Assembly: GCA_964461505.1 (NCBI GenBank)
Contig: CAYWUW010000002.1
Span: 67,321 to 131,320, forward strand
DNA: 64,000 nt
DNA from: HK-STAS-PATE-42 sp964461505
GTDB lineage: Bacteria > Patescibacteriota > Saccharimonadia > Saccharimonadales > HK-STAS-PATE-42
Direction of reading: 5' to 3'
Part shown: one piece after another, positions 9,413 through 18,657 of the stretch
How the letters are laid out: every line of letters begins with the position of its first letter
How positions within the stretch are numbered: the stretch's first letter is position 1
Translations under genes and position numbers: made by a program
Notes under the pieces: model-generated
The model's database searches: none
Seen by the model: the letters and a program-made list of their open reading frames with translations, nothing else
What the model was told of the DNA's origin: nothing

Positions 9413-9443
9413 AGCTACTCCTTCTGCTGCTCCCCTTCTTCTT

Positions 9444-10184
9444 TCATGGAACTTTTGTTTGGGGCCAGTTGGCGTATGTAAAGGCATAGTTTGCGTCGAA
9501 TGGTTTTTTGTTGGCGCGGACCATCATTGAGATTCTGCCGGGAGTTGCATCTTCAACGGCGTGTTCTGGCCTTGCATCTAAACCCATTCCATCATAGAGG
9601 TCGGTTCCGCGCATTAATAAAAGATCGCCCGGTTTTGTTGGGACTGCCAATTTAGACTTAATGTTCCATTCTGTAACAACATCCTGCTCTAGTTCATTAT
9701 CCCAACCGTAGGCTAGAGGTTCTCGATCATAAACCGCAAAAGTTGAGGATCCGTAAATAGCAGCAATAGCAATAACACCTGGAAAGCGGGCATTATCCAT
9801 ATGTGGAGTTAGGCCATCTGGCTTGTGATACTTGTGGTAAGAAGTTTCATCAGCCTGCCAACTGGTGAGGTTCGGCAAACCTTGAGCTCCAAAAGTTTGC
9901 ACAAACTGTTGAACTTCTCTAGTTAGGGTAATCATCAGCGGAACTTGCTCTAGCTGGGTGGGATCTACTTTAGGAACTTCGCTGCTAAGCTTAAGGGCAA
10001 AGACTTGATGGTTTTGATCTACGCGAACTTGGCGAACATTGGCAAAACTTCCACCTGGATCGCACCAGGTGACACGAGTCTCGATTTCTTGCCGGAGTTG
10101 AGTTAAAAAGTTGAGATTTATGGCTCCGCTAAAATTGTAGGCTCCAAAACCAGCAGGCCCAAGAGCTTCAACCGCCCCACGCAC
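9444..10184 (-). CDS. 2-oxoglutarate/Fe(II) oxygenase-like protein
   Basis: The 246-residue protein carries an HMDNARF segment near residue 130 (H-x-D) and a distal His in RPEHAVEDATPGRISMMVR. This spacing fits the His-Asp...His iron triad plus an Arg for 2-oxoglutarate in the double-stranded beta-helix oxygenases. KPGDLLLMRG is also typical of that fold. The assignment is by motif only and the substrate is unknown. It stops with TGA 31 bp before the folP start, so the two are likely one transcript. The called start is GTG 10184. The same frame stays open without a start codon for about 45 more codons upstream, and reads the iterated motif as KLKLN, so the true N-terminus may be longer or decayed. 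Confidence 0.55.
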   Translation of the reverse strand: MRGAVEALGPAGFGAYNFSGAINLNFLTQLRQEIETRVTWCDPGGSFANVRQVRVDQNHQVFALKLSSEVPKVDPTQLEQVPLMITLTREVQQFVQTFGAQGLPNLTSWQADETSYHKYHKPDGLTPHMDNARFPGVIAIAAIYGSSTFAVYDREPLAYGWDNELEQDVVTEWNIKSKLAVPTKPGDLLLMRGTDLYDGMGLDARPEHAVEDATPGRISMMVRANKKPFDANYAFTYANWPQTKVP

Positions 10185-10361
10185 AGAGCTAGAACTAGGA
10201 TTTAAGATTAGGTTATTTGGATCGAAAGATTGAGCTTGCTGTGAGCTTTGTTCAGCAGTTATTTTGTGAGGGCAGACTGAGCCTGAAGAAGTATAAGCAC
10301 TGTTAAGCTTAAGTTTAACAAACTAGATTTAAAAAAGAAAATTCTTTTTGGGATTTTAAGC

Positions 10362-11762
10362 TTAAGATTGGCTTTGTTCTTCTTGCCTGCGACGTTTAAG
10401 TAGGTTGAGTAGATCCCAGCGGTATTCCCACAATCCGTAGCCAAACAAGAGGAGGCCGGCTCCCCAAATGATGTAAGGCTTAAGCTTAGTGTTGCCCTGC
10501 TCATCTGTGTAGGTAAAAGAGCTTGGTTCTGTCTCTTTTTTAACGGAGCTGACCTTGGTGGTAGCAGCTTTTTTGGTGCTAGCCTTTTTGGCGGTAGTTT
10601 TTTTGGCTGCCTTAGCAGCCGGCTTGGCGGTAACCTTGCTGGCAGTGGAAGTTGTAGTGGCGGTTAAGCTTAATTGAACATTCTGAGCAGATGGCGTTGG
10701 AGAAGAGCTCCATTGCCAGATTCCGTTGTAAAGTTGCCAGCTCATTGCTTGGTAAGATTTTTCGTAAGGTTCGGCTTCGGAAAGAACGGTTCCATCGGGA
10801 TCTAGCAGAGTTGCTTTAGAAGAGCTGTTAGAAAGCGTAAGTTTAGAATCTTTACGAGAGATTGCGTAATATTCGCCTGGCTGCAAAGTTAGATCTCCTA
10901 GAACGTAAGAATAGGTGGAATTGAGGCCAGATTGCAGCTTATAGCCGCTTAAGTTTACGGGTTCGGAATTGGGATTAAAGAGTTCGATATATTCATCTTC
11001 TTCATCTTTTTGGGGTGTAACAGGATCTGGAAAAAGCTCGGTAATTAGAATTGGTAGATAGGTGGGTGGAGGCGGCGAACCGGGATCTTGGGTTGTTCCG
11101 GGTGCTTGAGGATCTTCTAAAATTTCTTCTGGCTTGCCGCAGTAATTTACAACTTCGTCGATAGAAAATGGATCTTGATCGTCGATTGAATCTGGGCTGG
11201 GTGAATTAGAAACATAAAAATCCTCGCCCGAGATTCCAGTGTTAACTAACGCCCCATCTCCGCTGGGAAATCTTTTGAGGCTCTGGCCATCAGAATGTTT
11301 GGGCGCGATAGAACAAGTTGGTGGATCTGGAGTTCCCCAAGTTAGAACACTGCCAAGCGATTCATCTAAGCTTAAGGGCAAAAAACGGACTGAACCTCCG
11401 GAATCTGCCAGGCCACTCGGAAAATGAGCAAGCACTTCGGAATTCGGTGGCGAATATCCGGAGGCGGAAAAAAGAGCGCGGTCGCCAGGATCGAGAAGCG
11501 TAATGAGCGGATCTGTAAAAGTTAGAGCCTTGTTAGACCAAGTTGTGGAGGTTGTGCCGTGGTATTGCAGGCGCCACTGAGCGAGATCTATGGTGGAATC
11601 GGAGGTGTTTTCGATCTCTATGAATTCGGAGCCACCCTGCCCTGTTTGGAGTTCTGTAATTAAGATTAGGGGAGTTGACGCAGCAAAAGTATTTAAGCTT
11701 AGCAGGCTCGGAGCTATCAGAATAAGAGCGGAGGCTAGCAACTTAAAGCGGAAGGAGGGCAT
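10362..11762 (-). CDS. Exported lamin-tail-domain (LTD) surface protein
   Basis: The 466-residue protein begins with a signal peptide (about residues 1-27, LNTFAAS). Two lamin-tail domains follow, at about 30-140 and 240-345, each recognisable by ITEL...EFIEIENTS or EYIELFNPN and a later LxPGD/E-x-Y/A-L motif. A Pro-rich linker joins them. A Lys/Ala/Thr-rich repeat stretch (about 365-415) leads to one C-terminal membrane helix (IIWGAGLLLFGYGLW) and a basic cytoplasmic tail. There is no LAxTG motif, so anchoring is by the helix itself. Bacterial LTD proteins are often cell-surface or nuclease-associated; the function here is unknown. Its stop TAA begins a TAAGCTTA copy. Confidence 0.8.
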   Translation of the reverse strand: MPSFRFKLLASALILIAPSLLSLNTFAASTPLILITELQTGQGGSEFIEIENTSDSTIDLAQWRLQYHGTTSTTWSNKALTFTDPLITLLDPGDRALFSASGYSPPNSEVLAHFPSGLADSGGSVRFLPLSLDESLGSVLTWGTPDPPTCSIAPKHSDGQSLKRFPSGDGALVNTGISGEDFYVSNSPSPDSIDDQDPFSIDEVVNYCGKPEEILEDPQAPGTTQDPGSPPPPTYLPILITELFPDPVTPQKDEEDEYIELFNPNSEPVNLSGYKLQSGLNSTYSYVLGDLTLQPGEYYAISRKDSKLTLSNSSSKATLLDPDGTVLSEAEPYEKSYQAMSWQLYNGIWQWSSSPTPSAQNVQLSLTATTTSTASKVTAKPAAKAAKKTTAKKASTKKAATTKVSSVKKETEPSSFTYTDEQGNTKLKPYIIWGAGLLLFGYGLWEYRWDLLNLLKRRRQEEQSQS

Positions 11763-11952
11763 ATTTTTTGGGGAAAATTATTTACAGGGAACTGTTATTG
11801 AGGAAATGTTTTTAAGTGACTTAGGTACGGCAATCTGAAAAAAGAGTAGCTCTAACTGATTTAAGCTTAGAACTTTAAAATCCAAAAAACAAGTACTTTT
11901 TAGAAAATTAGATTATGCACCCTGTGGAATATGCTAAAATTAGCAATTGAAT

Positions 11953-13956
11953 ATGGGTAAAGTTGCCAAAATAAGTAAGAAGAATTCGGTTTTTGATGCC
12001 GAGCTTTTAGATCGGGCGATTAAGCCTAGTAACGACTTTGATAATTTTGCAAATGGGAGGTGGAAGAAGAGTAACCCGATTCCGAGCAACGAATCATCAT
12101 GGGGAACTTTTAATATCCTGAATAAAGAAAATGAGGAAGTTAAGCTTAAGGGCCTAATTAATGAGCTACTTAAAAATAAAGATTGGGAAGATGGTTCTGA
12201 CGAGCAGAAGTTGGTTGATACTTATAGAGCTTTTATGGATGAGGCAGAAATTGAGAGGTTAAGCTTAGCCCCGATTGAAGATCTTTTTGCGGAGATTGCT
12301 GGGCTTAAGAACCTGCAAGAATGGGTCAATATGCATGCCAAATGGATTGGCGAAGGGATTGATACTCCGCTTGAAGGTTACGTTAGTATGGATGGGAAGG
12401 ATTCTAGTAGGCAGGCGGTGTGGTGGACGCAAGGCGGCTTAAGTTTAGGTGAACGAAGTTTATATGAAGATCAAGATTCTAAAACTAAAAAGATTAGAAA
12501 AGAGTTTGTAGGCCACGTTGATAAGATTCTTGAATTGGCTGGGTTTAGAGAAAAAGACGGTGGCAAAAAGATTTTGGAATTTGAAACTAAATTAGCTAAG
12601 TTGCACAAAACTAATGTCGAGATGCGAGATCCGGTTAAAATTTATAACCCGACAACTGTTTTAGAGGTGCAAAAGCAGACCGATGCAAAGAACATTAAGC
12701 TTAAGTGGGCCGGATTTGTTGAACAAAGTGGTTTGGATTCTGAAGATATTATTGTGCACGATTTAGATTACGCATCAAAAGTTGCGGAGTTGTTGGCGGA
12801 AACTGATTTAGAGATCTTAAGACTGTATTCAAAGTGGCAAGTTCTTAAAACATGGAGCTCAATGCTGCCAGAAAAGTTTAGAAAAGAGAACTTTAGGTTC
12901 TTCTTTAAAATAATGAACGGCGTTAAAGAAGAGTGACCGAGAGAAGTTCTTGCAATTAGATTGACAAAGGAACTGGGCGGAAGCACGGAGTGCAATATTT
13001 TGGGTCGAATTTATGTTAAAGAGTTCTTTTTGGAAGAAGATAAGCTTAAGGTTTCGGAAATGATTGAAAATGTTAGAGAGGTTTATAGAGAGCGAATTGA
13101 GAATCTAAAATGGATGAGTGACAAGACGAAGAAAAGTGCTCTAAAAAAGCTAGATAAGTTTAGTTATAAAATTGGTTATCCGGATAAATGGGGTGATGTT
13201 ACTAAGCTTAAAGTTGAAAAAGGCAGGCTAATACTAAACTTAAGAGCTCAGAACCGCTGGCTGTGGCAACAACAACTAGCTAGAATTGGTAAAAAGACAG
13301 ATCGATCGCGCTGGGAGATGGCTCCACAAACTATTAATGCTTATTTTCATCCTCTAAATAATGAGGTTGTTTTTCCGGCGGCAATTTTGCAAGCTCCTTT
13401 TTATAACCCCGAGGCGGACGATGCATTAAATTACGGTGGAATTATGACAGTAATTGGGCATGAATTTACGCATGGTTTTGATGATAAGGGTTCTAAGTAT
13501 GATCAAAATGGGAACTTGAAAACTTGGTGGAGTAAAGAAGATAGAAAAGAATTTGATAAACTTGGCCGAGCTTACAGCAAATACTTTGCGGAGTTTGAGG
13601 CTCTAGCTAACATTAAGCTTAATGGTGATTTAACTTTGGGTGAAAATATTGCTGATCTTGGTGGAATTACTCTTGCTTACTATGCTCTTAAAAAAGATGT
13701 TGAAAAGAACGGTGAGCCAGATCTAATTGATGGTTTAACATGGCAGCAAAGGTTCTTTTTGGGTTGGGCTGGAGTTTGGCGCGAGAATATTAGAGACGAG
13801 AGGCTATTGCAGCAGATTAAGACTGACCCGCATTCGCCAGATAGATTCAGAATTAATGGCCCACTTCCCCATTTTGCTCCTTTTTATGAAGCTTTTGATG
13901 TTCAGCCAGAGGGTAAGATGTATCTAAAACCAGAAGCAAGAATTGAGATTTGGTAG
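11953..13956 (+). pseudogene. M13-family zinc metallopeptidase interrupted by in-frame TGA
   Basis: Two open frames in the same reading frame, 11953-12936 and 12937-13956, together encode a normal-length M13 (neprilysin/PepO) peptidase of about 667 residues. They are separated only by a TGA at 12934-12936. The protein sequence continues smoothly across it (GVKEE-stop-PREVLAIRL), matching the family's KEQxPRW region where Arg or Lys is usual. A single CGA-to-TGA change would explain it. All catalytic elements lie downstream: NAYFHPLNNEVVFPA, HEFTH near residue 503 and GENIADLGG near 563. TGA is used as a stop elsewhere in the window, so general recoding is unlikely. Recent inactivation, a sequencing error or local readthrough remain open. 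ATG 11953 is preferred over TTG 11947. Confidence 0.85.
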
Positions 13957-14058
13957 ATTAAGCTTAGCCAACCTCTGTAGAATGTGTTAGAATTAAGCTT
14001 AATATGTTTTTGAAAATTGTTAAAACTCGTTATTTGCTGGGGAGTTAGAACTCTCCCT

Positions 14059-14090
14059 ATGTCTTCCTGAACTCGTTTCAGGATCTGAAT
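14059..14090. repeat. Short hairpin repeat of the TCATCCTGAAC family
   Basis: The sequence TCCTGAA-CTCGT-TTCAGGA forms a 7-bp stem upstream of leuS. The same unit occurs at 62345-62365, and a variant lies at 52515-52535, so it is a dispersed repeat rather than a gene-specific control element. Confidence 0.6.
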
Positions 14091-14118
14091 CAATAACTAA
14101 ACCTAAGAATAAATAACG

Positions 14119-17058
14119 ATGAAACAATATAACCCAAAAGAGATAGAGCCAAAATGGCAAAACTGGTGGATAAATAACAATACTTACGTTGCGGATCTAG
14201 GCAGTAAAAAACCTAAGTATATGGCCAGTGGAATGTTTAACTACCCAAGTGGTGATGGAATCCATGTTGGCCACGCTTACACTTTTACGATTCCAGATGT
14301 TCTTGCAAGATTTAAGAGGCAGCAAGGTTTTGAGAGTTTAAACCCGGTAGGTTGGGATTCTTTTGGCTTGCCAGCGGAAAATTATGCGATTAAGCTTGGT
14401 ATTTCTCCGCAGGAAAGCATCCCAAAATGTATTGAATACTACCAGAAACAGTACACAGCAATGGGTTGGGGAGTTGATTGGACTAAAGAAATTGACTCTT
14501 CTCAACCACTCTATTACAAATGGACCCAGTGGATTTTTAGTGAGATGTATAAGAATGGACTTGTTTACCAAGATTCCAGAATGCAGTGGTGGTGTAATCA
14601 ATGCCAGACGGTTCTTGCTAACGAGCAAATTACTAGTGATGGAAAATGCTGGCGTCATGATAAAGCTGATGATCCGGTAATTGAAAAGAGGGAGGTTAAG
14701 CAGTGGTTCTTTAAAATTACAGAATATGCGGATGAGCTTTTAGAGGCAATTGACGATCTCGACTGGACTGAAGGTGTTAAGCTTGCCCAAAAGAACTGGA
14801 TTGGCCGAAGTGTTGGAGCCGAAATTAAGTTTAAGGTTAGCACAAACCAGTCCTCCCCTAGGGGAGGTGCCGAAGGCGGAGGGGGCATTCCTGATATCAC
14901 CGTTTTCACAACTCGTCCAGACACTATTTTTGGAGCAACATTTATGGTTCTTGCTCCTGAACACGAGCTAGCTAAAGAACTCGCCACCGAAGAATACAGG
15001 AAGGAAGTTGAAGAATATACCAAGCTTAGCGCCCGAAAAACGGAAGTTGAACGTCAAGCCAATAAAGATAAAACTGGTGTATTCACTGGCTCTTACGTTA
15101 TCAATCCAGCAGATGGAGAAGAAATTCCTGTTTGGATCGCAGACTATGTTTTGGAGGGATACGGAACTGGTGCAATTATGTGTGTTCCGGCCCACGATGA
15201 GAGAGATATGGAGTTTGCCAAGAAGTTCGGCTTGCCAATCAGACAGGTGGTTGCTAACGTCTTTGTTGATGATACAAACCCGCATCTTGACGATAAAGAT
15301 CTCGTAGAGAGAAATGTGGTAACTTCAATCGTTAAGCACCCGTCAGAAGACAAGTATCTAATAGCGAAGCCAAAGGGCGGAGCGAACTGGTCCCCGATTA
15401 TGGGCGGTATTGATGAAGGAGAAGAGGCGATAGCTACAGCAGAACGAGAGCTAATAGAGGAGACTGGCTACAACGACATAGCTAGCATAGAAGAAGTTGG
15501 CGATGTTTTTGCTTCGGAATTCTTTGCTAAGCATAAGGACGTCAACAGAATTGCCTACTGTCAGCCAATTCTTATCAAGCTTAAGTCCTTGGATCAAGAT
15601 TTAAGCTTAGCGGTGGACAAAGACGACCAAGAGGTGGAATGGGTTACTAGAGATGAGTATATTTCAAGAAGTTCCAGCGGTGGGATGATTGAGGTTCTTG
15701 AACTAAGCGAAGGCAAGCTGATGGGTATGGCATTAGAAGGAAGGATGGTCAACTCCGAAGAATTCAACGGCTTAACCTCTTTCGAGGCGCGTGAGAAGGT
15801 TGTTGCTAAGCTTAAGGCTGAGAGTTTGGCAGAAGAAAAAGTTAACTATAAAATGCGTGATTGGTCTGTTGGGCGGCAGAGATATTGGGGTGCGCCGATT
15901 CCGATTATTTACTGTGAGGAGTGCGGACCGGTTTTGGTTCCGGAAAGTGATTTACCAATTGTTTTACCAGAACTTGATGATTTTAAGCCTAGTGGAGATG
16001 GGCGCAGTGCTCTAGCGCGCGCCAAAGATTGGCTTAAAGTAGATTGCCCAGAATGCAGTGGGGTTGGGGAGCGCGAAACTGATACTTTAGACACTTATAT
16101 TGATAGTAGTTGGTATCTTTACCGCTATTTAGACCCGCACAATCAGGAGAAGATTTTTGAAAGTGAGACGGCGGATAAATGGATACCAATAGATTTTTAC
16201 GACGGAGCCGATCATGCCACCGCTCACCTACTTTATGCTAGATTCGTGGCAAGATTCTTTAACAAGATCGGGCTTGTAGATAATCCAGAACCGATTAAGC
16301 AGATGCTATATCACGGAAAAATTGTTGGTAGCGATGGAACAAACTTTTCTAAATCTGCCGGAAATGGTATTGACCCTTTGGAGGTTATTGAAAGTGGCTA
16401 CGGTGCAGATGCGCTTAGAACTTACTTAATGTTTGCAGCTCCTGCTGGACTTGATATCCGTTGGAATCCGCAAGGTGTGCCGGGAACTTACCGTTTTTTG
16501 AATCGGGTTTGGAACATTGTGCAGGAGTTTGTGGAATCTAGCGAGACTAAGCTTAATTCGGAAGTTGAAGCTAAGCTTAAATCTGCTGAGAATAAAATGA
16601 TTAAAAAAGTTACAGAAGATATTGAGGGTGATAGATTCAACACTGCGATTGCGGCATTGATGGAAGGCTTGAATGATTATTCTAAGCTTAAGTTGGAAGA
16701 TGAAAGTTTTGGAAAATGCGAGGCTTGGCAAAGTGCGCTACAGAATCTAGTTGCGTGCATGGCTCCGTTTGCTCCGCACATTGCGGAAGAGATGTGGCAA
16801 GATCTTGGGCACAGTTCAACAGTTCATAAAGATACTTGGCCAAAGTGGAATGATAAATATCTAGCAACGGATACGATGATAATTGCCGTGCAAATTAATG
16901 GTAAGGTTCGTGCAGAAATTGAGGTGGATTCTGATGCGGGGAAAGATGAGATCTTAAGCTTAGCTAAGGCAGATTCTAGAATTAAGAACTGGATAGATGG
17001 TAAGGAAATTAAAAAAGAGGTTTACGTTGCTGGAAGGTTAGTAAGTTTAGTGGTTTAA
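14119..17058 (+). CDS. leuS: Leucyl-tRNA synthetase with NUDIX domain inserted in the CP1 editing domain
   Basis: The 979-residue enzyme charges tRNA-Leu. The class I signatures are HVGH near residue 55 and NFSKS near residue 740, and the editing domain shows TTRPDTIFGATFMV and GTGAIMCVPAHDERD. Between GLPIRQVV (about residue 375) and EFNGL (about 550) lies an extra 160-170 residues with a perfect NUDIX box. It contains GGIDEGEEA, then RELIEETGY, fitting G-x5-E-x7-REUxEExGU. Anticodon-binding and C-terminal regions are present. A second, short low-complexity insert (SSPRGGAEGGGG, about residues 245-257) precedes TTRPDT and matches an intergenic GC-rich repeat. Iterated palindromes within the NUDIX segment suggest it is an old, established insertion. 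The NUDIX substrate is unknown. Confidence 0.97.
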   Translation: MKQYNPKEIEPKWQNWWINNNTYVADLGSKKPKYMASGMFNYPSGDGIHVGHAYTFTIPDVLARFKRQQGFESLNPVGWDSFGLPAENYAIKLGISPQESIPKCIEYYQKQYTAMGWGVDWTKEIDSSQPLYYKWTQWIFSEMYKNGLVYQDSRMQWWCNQCQTVLANEQITSDGKCWRHDKADDPVIEKREVKQWFFKITEYADELLEAIDDLDWTEGVKLAQKNWIGRSVGAEIKFKVSTNQSSPRGGAEGGGGIPDITVFTTRPDTIFGATFMVLAPEHELAKELATEEYRKEVEEYTKLSARKTEVERQANKDKTGVFTGSYVINPADGEEIPVWIADYVLEGYGTGAIMCVPAHDERDMEFAKKFGLPIRQVVANVFVDDTNPHLDDKDLVERNVVTSIVKHPSEDKYLIAKPKGGANWSPIMGGIDEGEEAIATAERELIEETGYNDIASIEEVGDVFASEFFAKHKDVNRIAYCQPILIKLKSLDQDLSLAVDKDDQEVEWVTRDEYISRSSSGGMIEVLELSEGKLMGMALEGRMVNSEEFNGLTSFEAREKVVAKLKAESLAEEKVNYKMRDWSVGRQRYWGAPIPIIYCEECGPVLVPESDLPIVLPELDDFKPSGDGRSALARAKDWLKVDCPECSGVGERETDTLDTYIDSSWYLYRYLDPHNQEKIFESETADKWIPIDFYDGADHATAHLLYARFVARFFNKIGLVDNPEPIKQMLYHGKIVGSDGTNFSKSAGNGIDPLEVIESGYGADALRTYLMFAAPAGLDIRWNPQGVPGTYRFLNRVWNIVQEFVESSETKLNSEVEAKLKSAENKMIKKVTEDIEGDRFNTAIAALMEGLNDYSKLKLEDESFGKCEAWQSALQNLVACMAPFAPHIAEEMWQDLGHSSTVHKDTWPKWNDKYLATDTMIIAVQINGKVRAEIEVDSDAGKDEILSLAKADSRIKNWIDGKEIKKEVYVAGRLVSLVV
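14850..14890 (+). repeat. GC-rich palindromic repeat inserted in frame in leuS
   Basis: CCTCCCCTAGGGGAGG followed by CCGAAGGCGGAGGGGGC forms two adjacent hairpins and keeps the reading frame. Its complement, GCCCCCTCCG...CACCTCCCC, matches the intergenic repeat at 18956-18990. It adds about 13 residues just before the editing-domain TTRPDT motif. Confidence 0.65.
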
Positions 17059-17062
17059 GATT

Positions 17063-17335
17063 TTAGTTAAACGGATTGAATCTATCAACAAAGTTAGAAA
17101 GAGCCGTGGCACAACCTCCAAGGTTTGTAACTAGGACTGATACAGTCGCAGCTAGAGCCCCAACCAGCGCTAGAGCGTTAGGCTTAGCTTTAGTGGTCGA
17201 GTTTTTTAAGAGATAGCTTTTAGCGGCAGATTGGCCGATTCTGGCAGCTGTGTGGCCACCGTGGTCGCTCCTGAGCGTGCTTAGATAGTTAGAGTCTGTG
17301 CCTCTAAGGCCAGCAGAGGTTGATTCAACACTCAT
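17063..17335 (-). CDS. Hypothetical protein with C-terminal membrane helix (90 aa)
   Basis: The first half is polar and Ser/Thr-rich. Residues about 55-78 form one hydrophobic helix (ALALVGALAATVSVLVTNLGG), and the tail is FVDRFNPFN. No family is recognised. The gene begins 21 bp after the stop of the LysM gene, with AGGTAAG upstream, so it is probably its co-transcribed partner. A joint envelope role is inferred from that position only. Confidence 0.6.
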   Translation of the reverse strand: MSVESTSAGLRGTDSNYLSTLRSDHGGHTAARIGQSAAKSYLLKNSTTKAKPNALALVGALAATVSVLVTNLGGCATALSNFVDRFNPFN

Positions 17336-17356
17336 ACTAAAACTTACCTGTCGTAG

Positions 17357-17701
17357 CTAGCATCTATCGGGTACGTTTAATACCTGGCCTGGCTGAAGCT
17401 TGCTAGGTGAAACTTCAGGATTAGCCTTTTCCATCTCGTCCTGGACTACTCTAAGCTCTGCCCCACCGGGAACGTCGCTTGCTATCCCAAAGAATGTGTC
17501 ACCTGACTTAACAACTACCTCATGAGTTTCGGCCGAGCACTCTGGGCCATTCAGCGAATCCACAATCTTTGGCCCACCGAGCACAAGCGCAGTAGCGGCC
17601 GCTAGTGATGCTATTAAGCGCCTCACCCTTCGGTTCCTTTCTTGTAGATTTGGGTTATTATAAACTCCAAGGCCAGATTTGTGCTGTGTATATGTTGTCA
17701 T
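17357..17701 (-). CDS. LysM-domain envelope protein
   Basis: The protein has 114-115 residues. After a polar N-terminus with a basic patch (ERNRRVRRL), one hydrophobic segment (about 33-50) acts as a signal anchor. The rest is a single LysM domain: HEVVVKSGDTFFGIA through LQPGQVLNVPDRC. LysM modules bind N-acetylglucosamine-containing glycans such as peptidoglycan. The frame is open to 17761, but a consensus promoter lies immediately before ATG 17701, so that start is chosen and the mRNA is probably leaderless. Confidence 0.8.
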   Translation of the reverse strand: MTTYTQHKSGLGVYNNPNLQERNRRVRRLIASLAAATALVLGGPKIVDSLNGPECSAETHEVVVKSGDTFFGIASDVPGGAELRVVQDEMEKANPEVSPSKLQPGQVLNVPDRC

Positions 17702-17708
17702 GGTTGGT

Positions 17709-17737
17709 ATTGTATCAAAACTTAAGCTTAATGTCAA
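17709..17737 (-). promoter_or_regulatory. Sigma70-type promoter of the LysM gene, leaderless geometry
   Basis: On the minus strand a perfect TTGACA (17732-17737) and TACAAT (17709-17714) are separated by 17 bp. The -10 box ends 7 nt before ATG 17701, so transcription should start at or next to the start codon. The spacer contains TTAAGCTTAAG. Confidence 0.8.
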
Positions 17738-17842
17738 GTATTGGACGATTTTATAGTGCAAATTGGCTGCATCTTGCTATACTGTAACTAATGCTTAGAA
17801 TTACTATTTAAGTTAATACTTGAAAAGAAAAGGACTCCTGTT

Positions 17843-18610
17843 ATGAAGAAGATAGATTTAAAATCAAGATTAAACCTTAAGCTTTTAGCAACCGTGCTGC
17901 CTTTGCTGTTTAGCTATATTACAATTTTTTACACTAGAAGTTCAATCGGGGCTTTTTATGTTCTGCTTGGCGTGCTGTTTGTGGCGGAATTAAGCTTAGT
18001 TAAAATGATTGCCGGCAAAGATTTTAGAGTAGCCTATCCGTATTTAATGCTTTTGTTTGGAGCTGTTGGCTTGGCGGCGGCAGGAATTCTGACGATAGAA
18101 AAAATTGAGCTTTTGAAAGATCCTAACCACATTACAAGTTGCAGCGTTAGCCCAATTGTGGCTTGTTCGCCGGTGATAAATTCTGATCAGGCAAGTATTT
18201 TTACGTTGCCAAATCCAACTTTTGGAATTTTTGGATACGGACTTGTTATTTCTGTAGGAATGGTTTTGTTGGCTGGAGCTAAAAACTTAGAAAAATGGTG
18301 GTGGAGGTTCTTTTTGCTAGGGACTTTGGCTGGCTCGATTTTTGTTGGTTGGCTGATTTACCAAACTCTTTATACAATTGGCTCGCTTTGTTTATACTGC
18401 GTGGCGGCTTGGATTGTGACAATTCCGACCTTTGTTTTAAGCTTAAAATACGTTTTGGAAGAAGGAGCGCTAAGCTTAAGGGGCAAATTTGGAGCCCGGA
18501 TTGAAGGCTTCTTTAAAAAATACCCAGTAGAGGTTATCGTCAGTCTGTACGGAATTGTAATCTTGCTGATCTTAAAAAGATTTTGGAACTACTGGCTAAG
18601 CTTAATTTAA
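17843..18610 (+). CDS. Vitamin K epoxide reductase (VKOR)-family membrane protein
   Basis: The 255-residue multi-pass membrane protein has the VKOR four-helix layout. A loop cysteine pair lies in CSVSPIVACSPV (about residues 99-108), and the active CxxC is CLYC in GSLCLYCVAAW (about 193-196). Bacterial VKOR proteins re-oxidise DsbA-like partners with quinone, so the likely role is disulfide formation in exported proteins. No thioredoxin-like domain is fused and no DsbA gene is adjacent. The protein is extended at the N-terminus by two helices. AAAAGGA lies upstream of the ATG. The last residues, LSLI, are encoded by the iterated palindrome. Confidence 0.88.
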   Translation: MKKIDLKSRLNLKLLATVLPLLFSYITIFYTRSSIGAFYVLLGVLFVAELSLVKMIAGKDFRVAYPYLMLLFGAVGLAAAGILTIEKIELLKDPNHITSCSVSPIVACSPVINSDQASIFTLPNPTFGIFGYGLVISVGMVLLAGAKNLEKWWWRFFLLGTLAGSIFVGWLIYQTLYTIGSLCLYCVAAWIVTIPTFVLSLKYVLEEGALSLRGKFGARIEGFFKKYPVEVIVSLYGIVILLILKRFWNYWLSLI

Positions 18611-18657
18611 AGTTGTTTAAATATTTTTGAAGAGAATCTTGGCAAGAAGGAAGAGCC

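Noticed and set aside
12934..12936. Genome-wide recoding of TGA as Gly, as in Gracilibacteria
   Set aside because: TGA ends genes in good overlaps at 24036-24038 (ATGA) and 61488-61490 (GTGA), and at 9444-9446. Long genes contain no other in-frame TGA.
13988..14046. 14-codon leader peptide with adjacent Leu codons upstream of leuS, suggesting attenuation
   Set aside because: ATG in an iterated palindrome opens a short frame containing TTG CTG, but the following hairpin is a dispersed repeat without a T run, so no attenuator is supported.
14338..15353. Several open frames antisense or out of frame to leuS
   Set aside because: They overlap the conserved leuS fully, have no family features and arise from codon bias and the palindrome being open in two frames on both strands.
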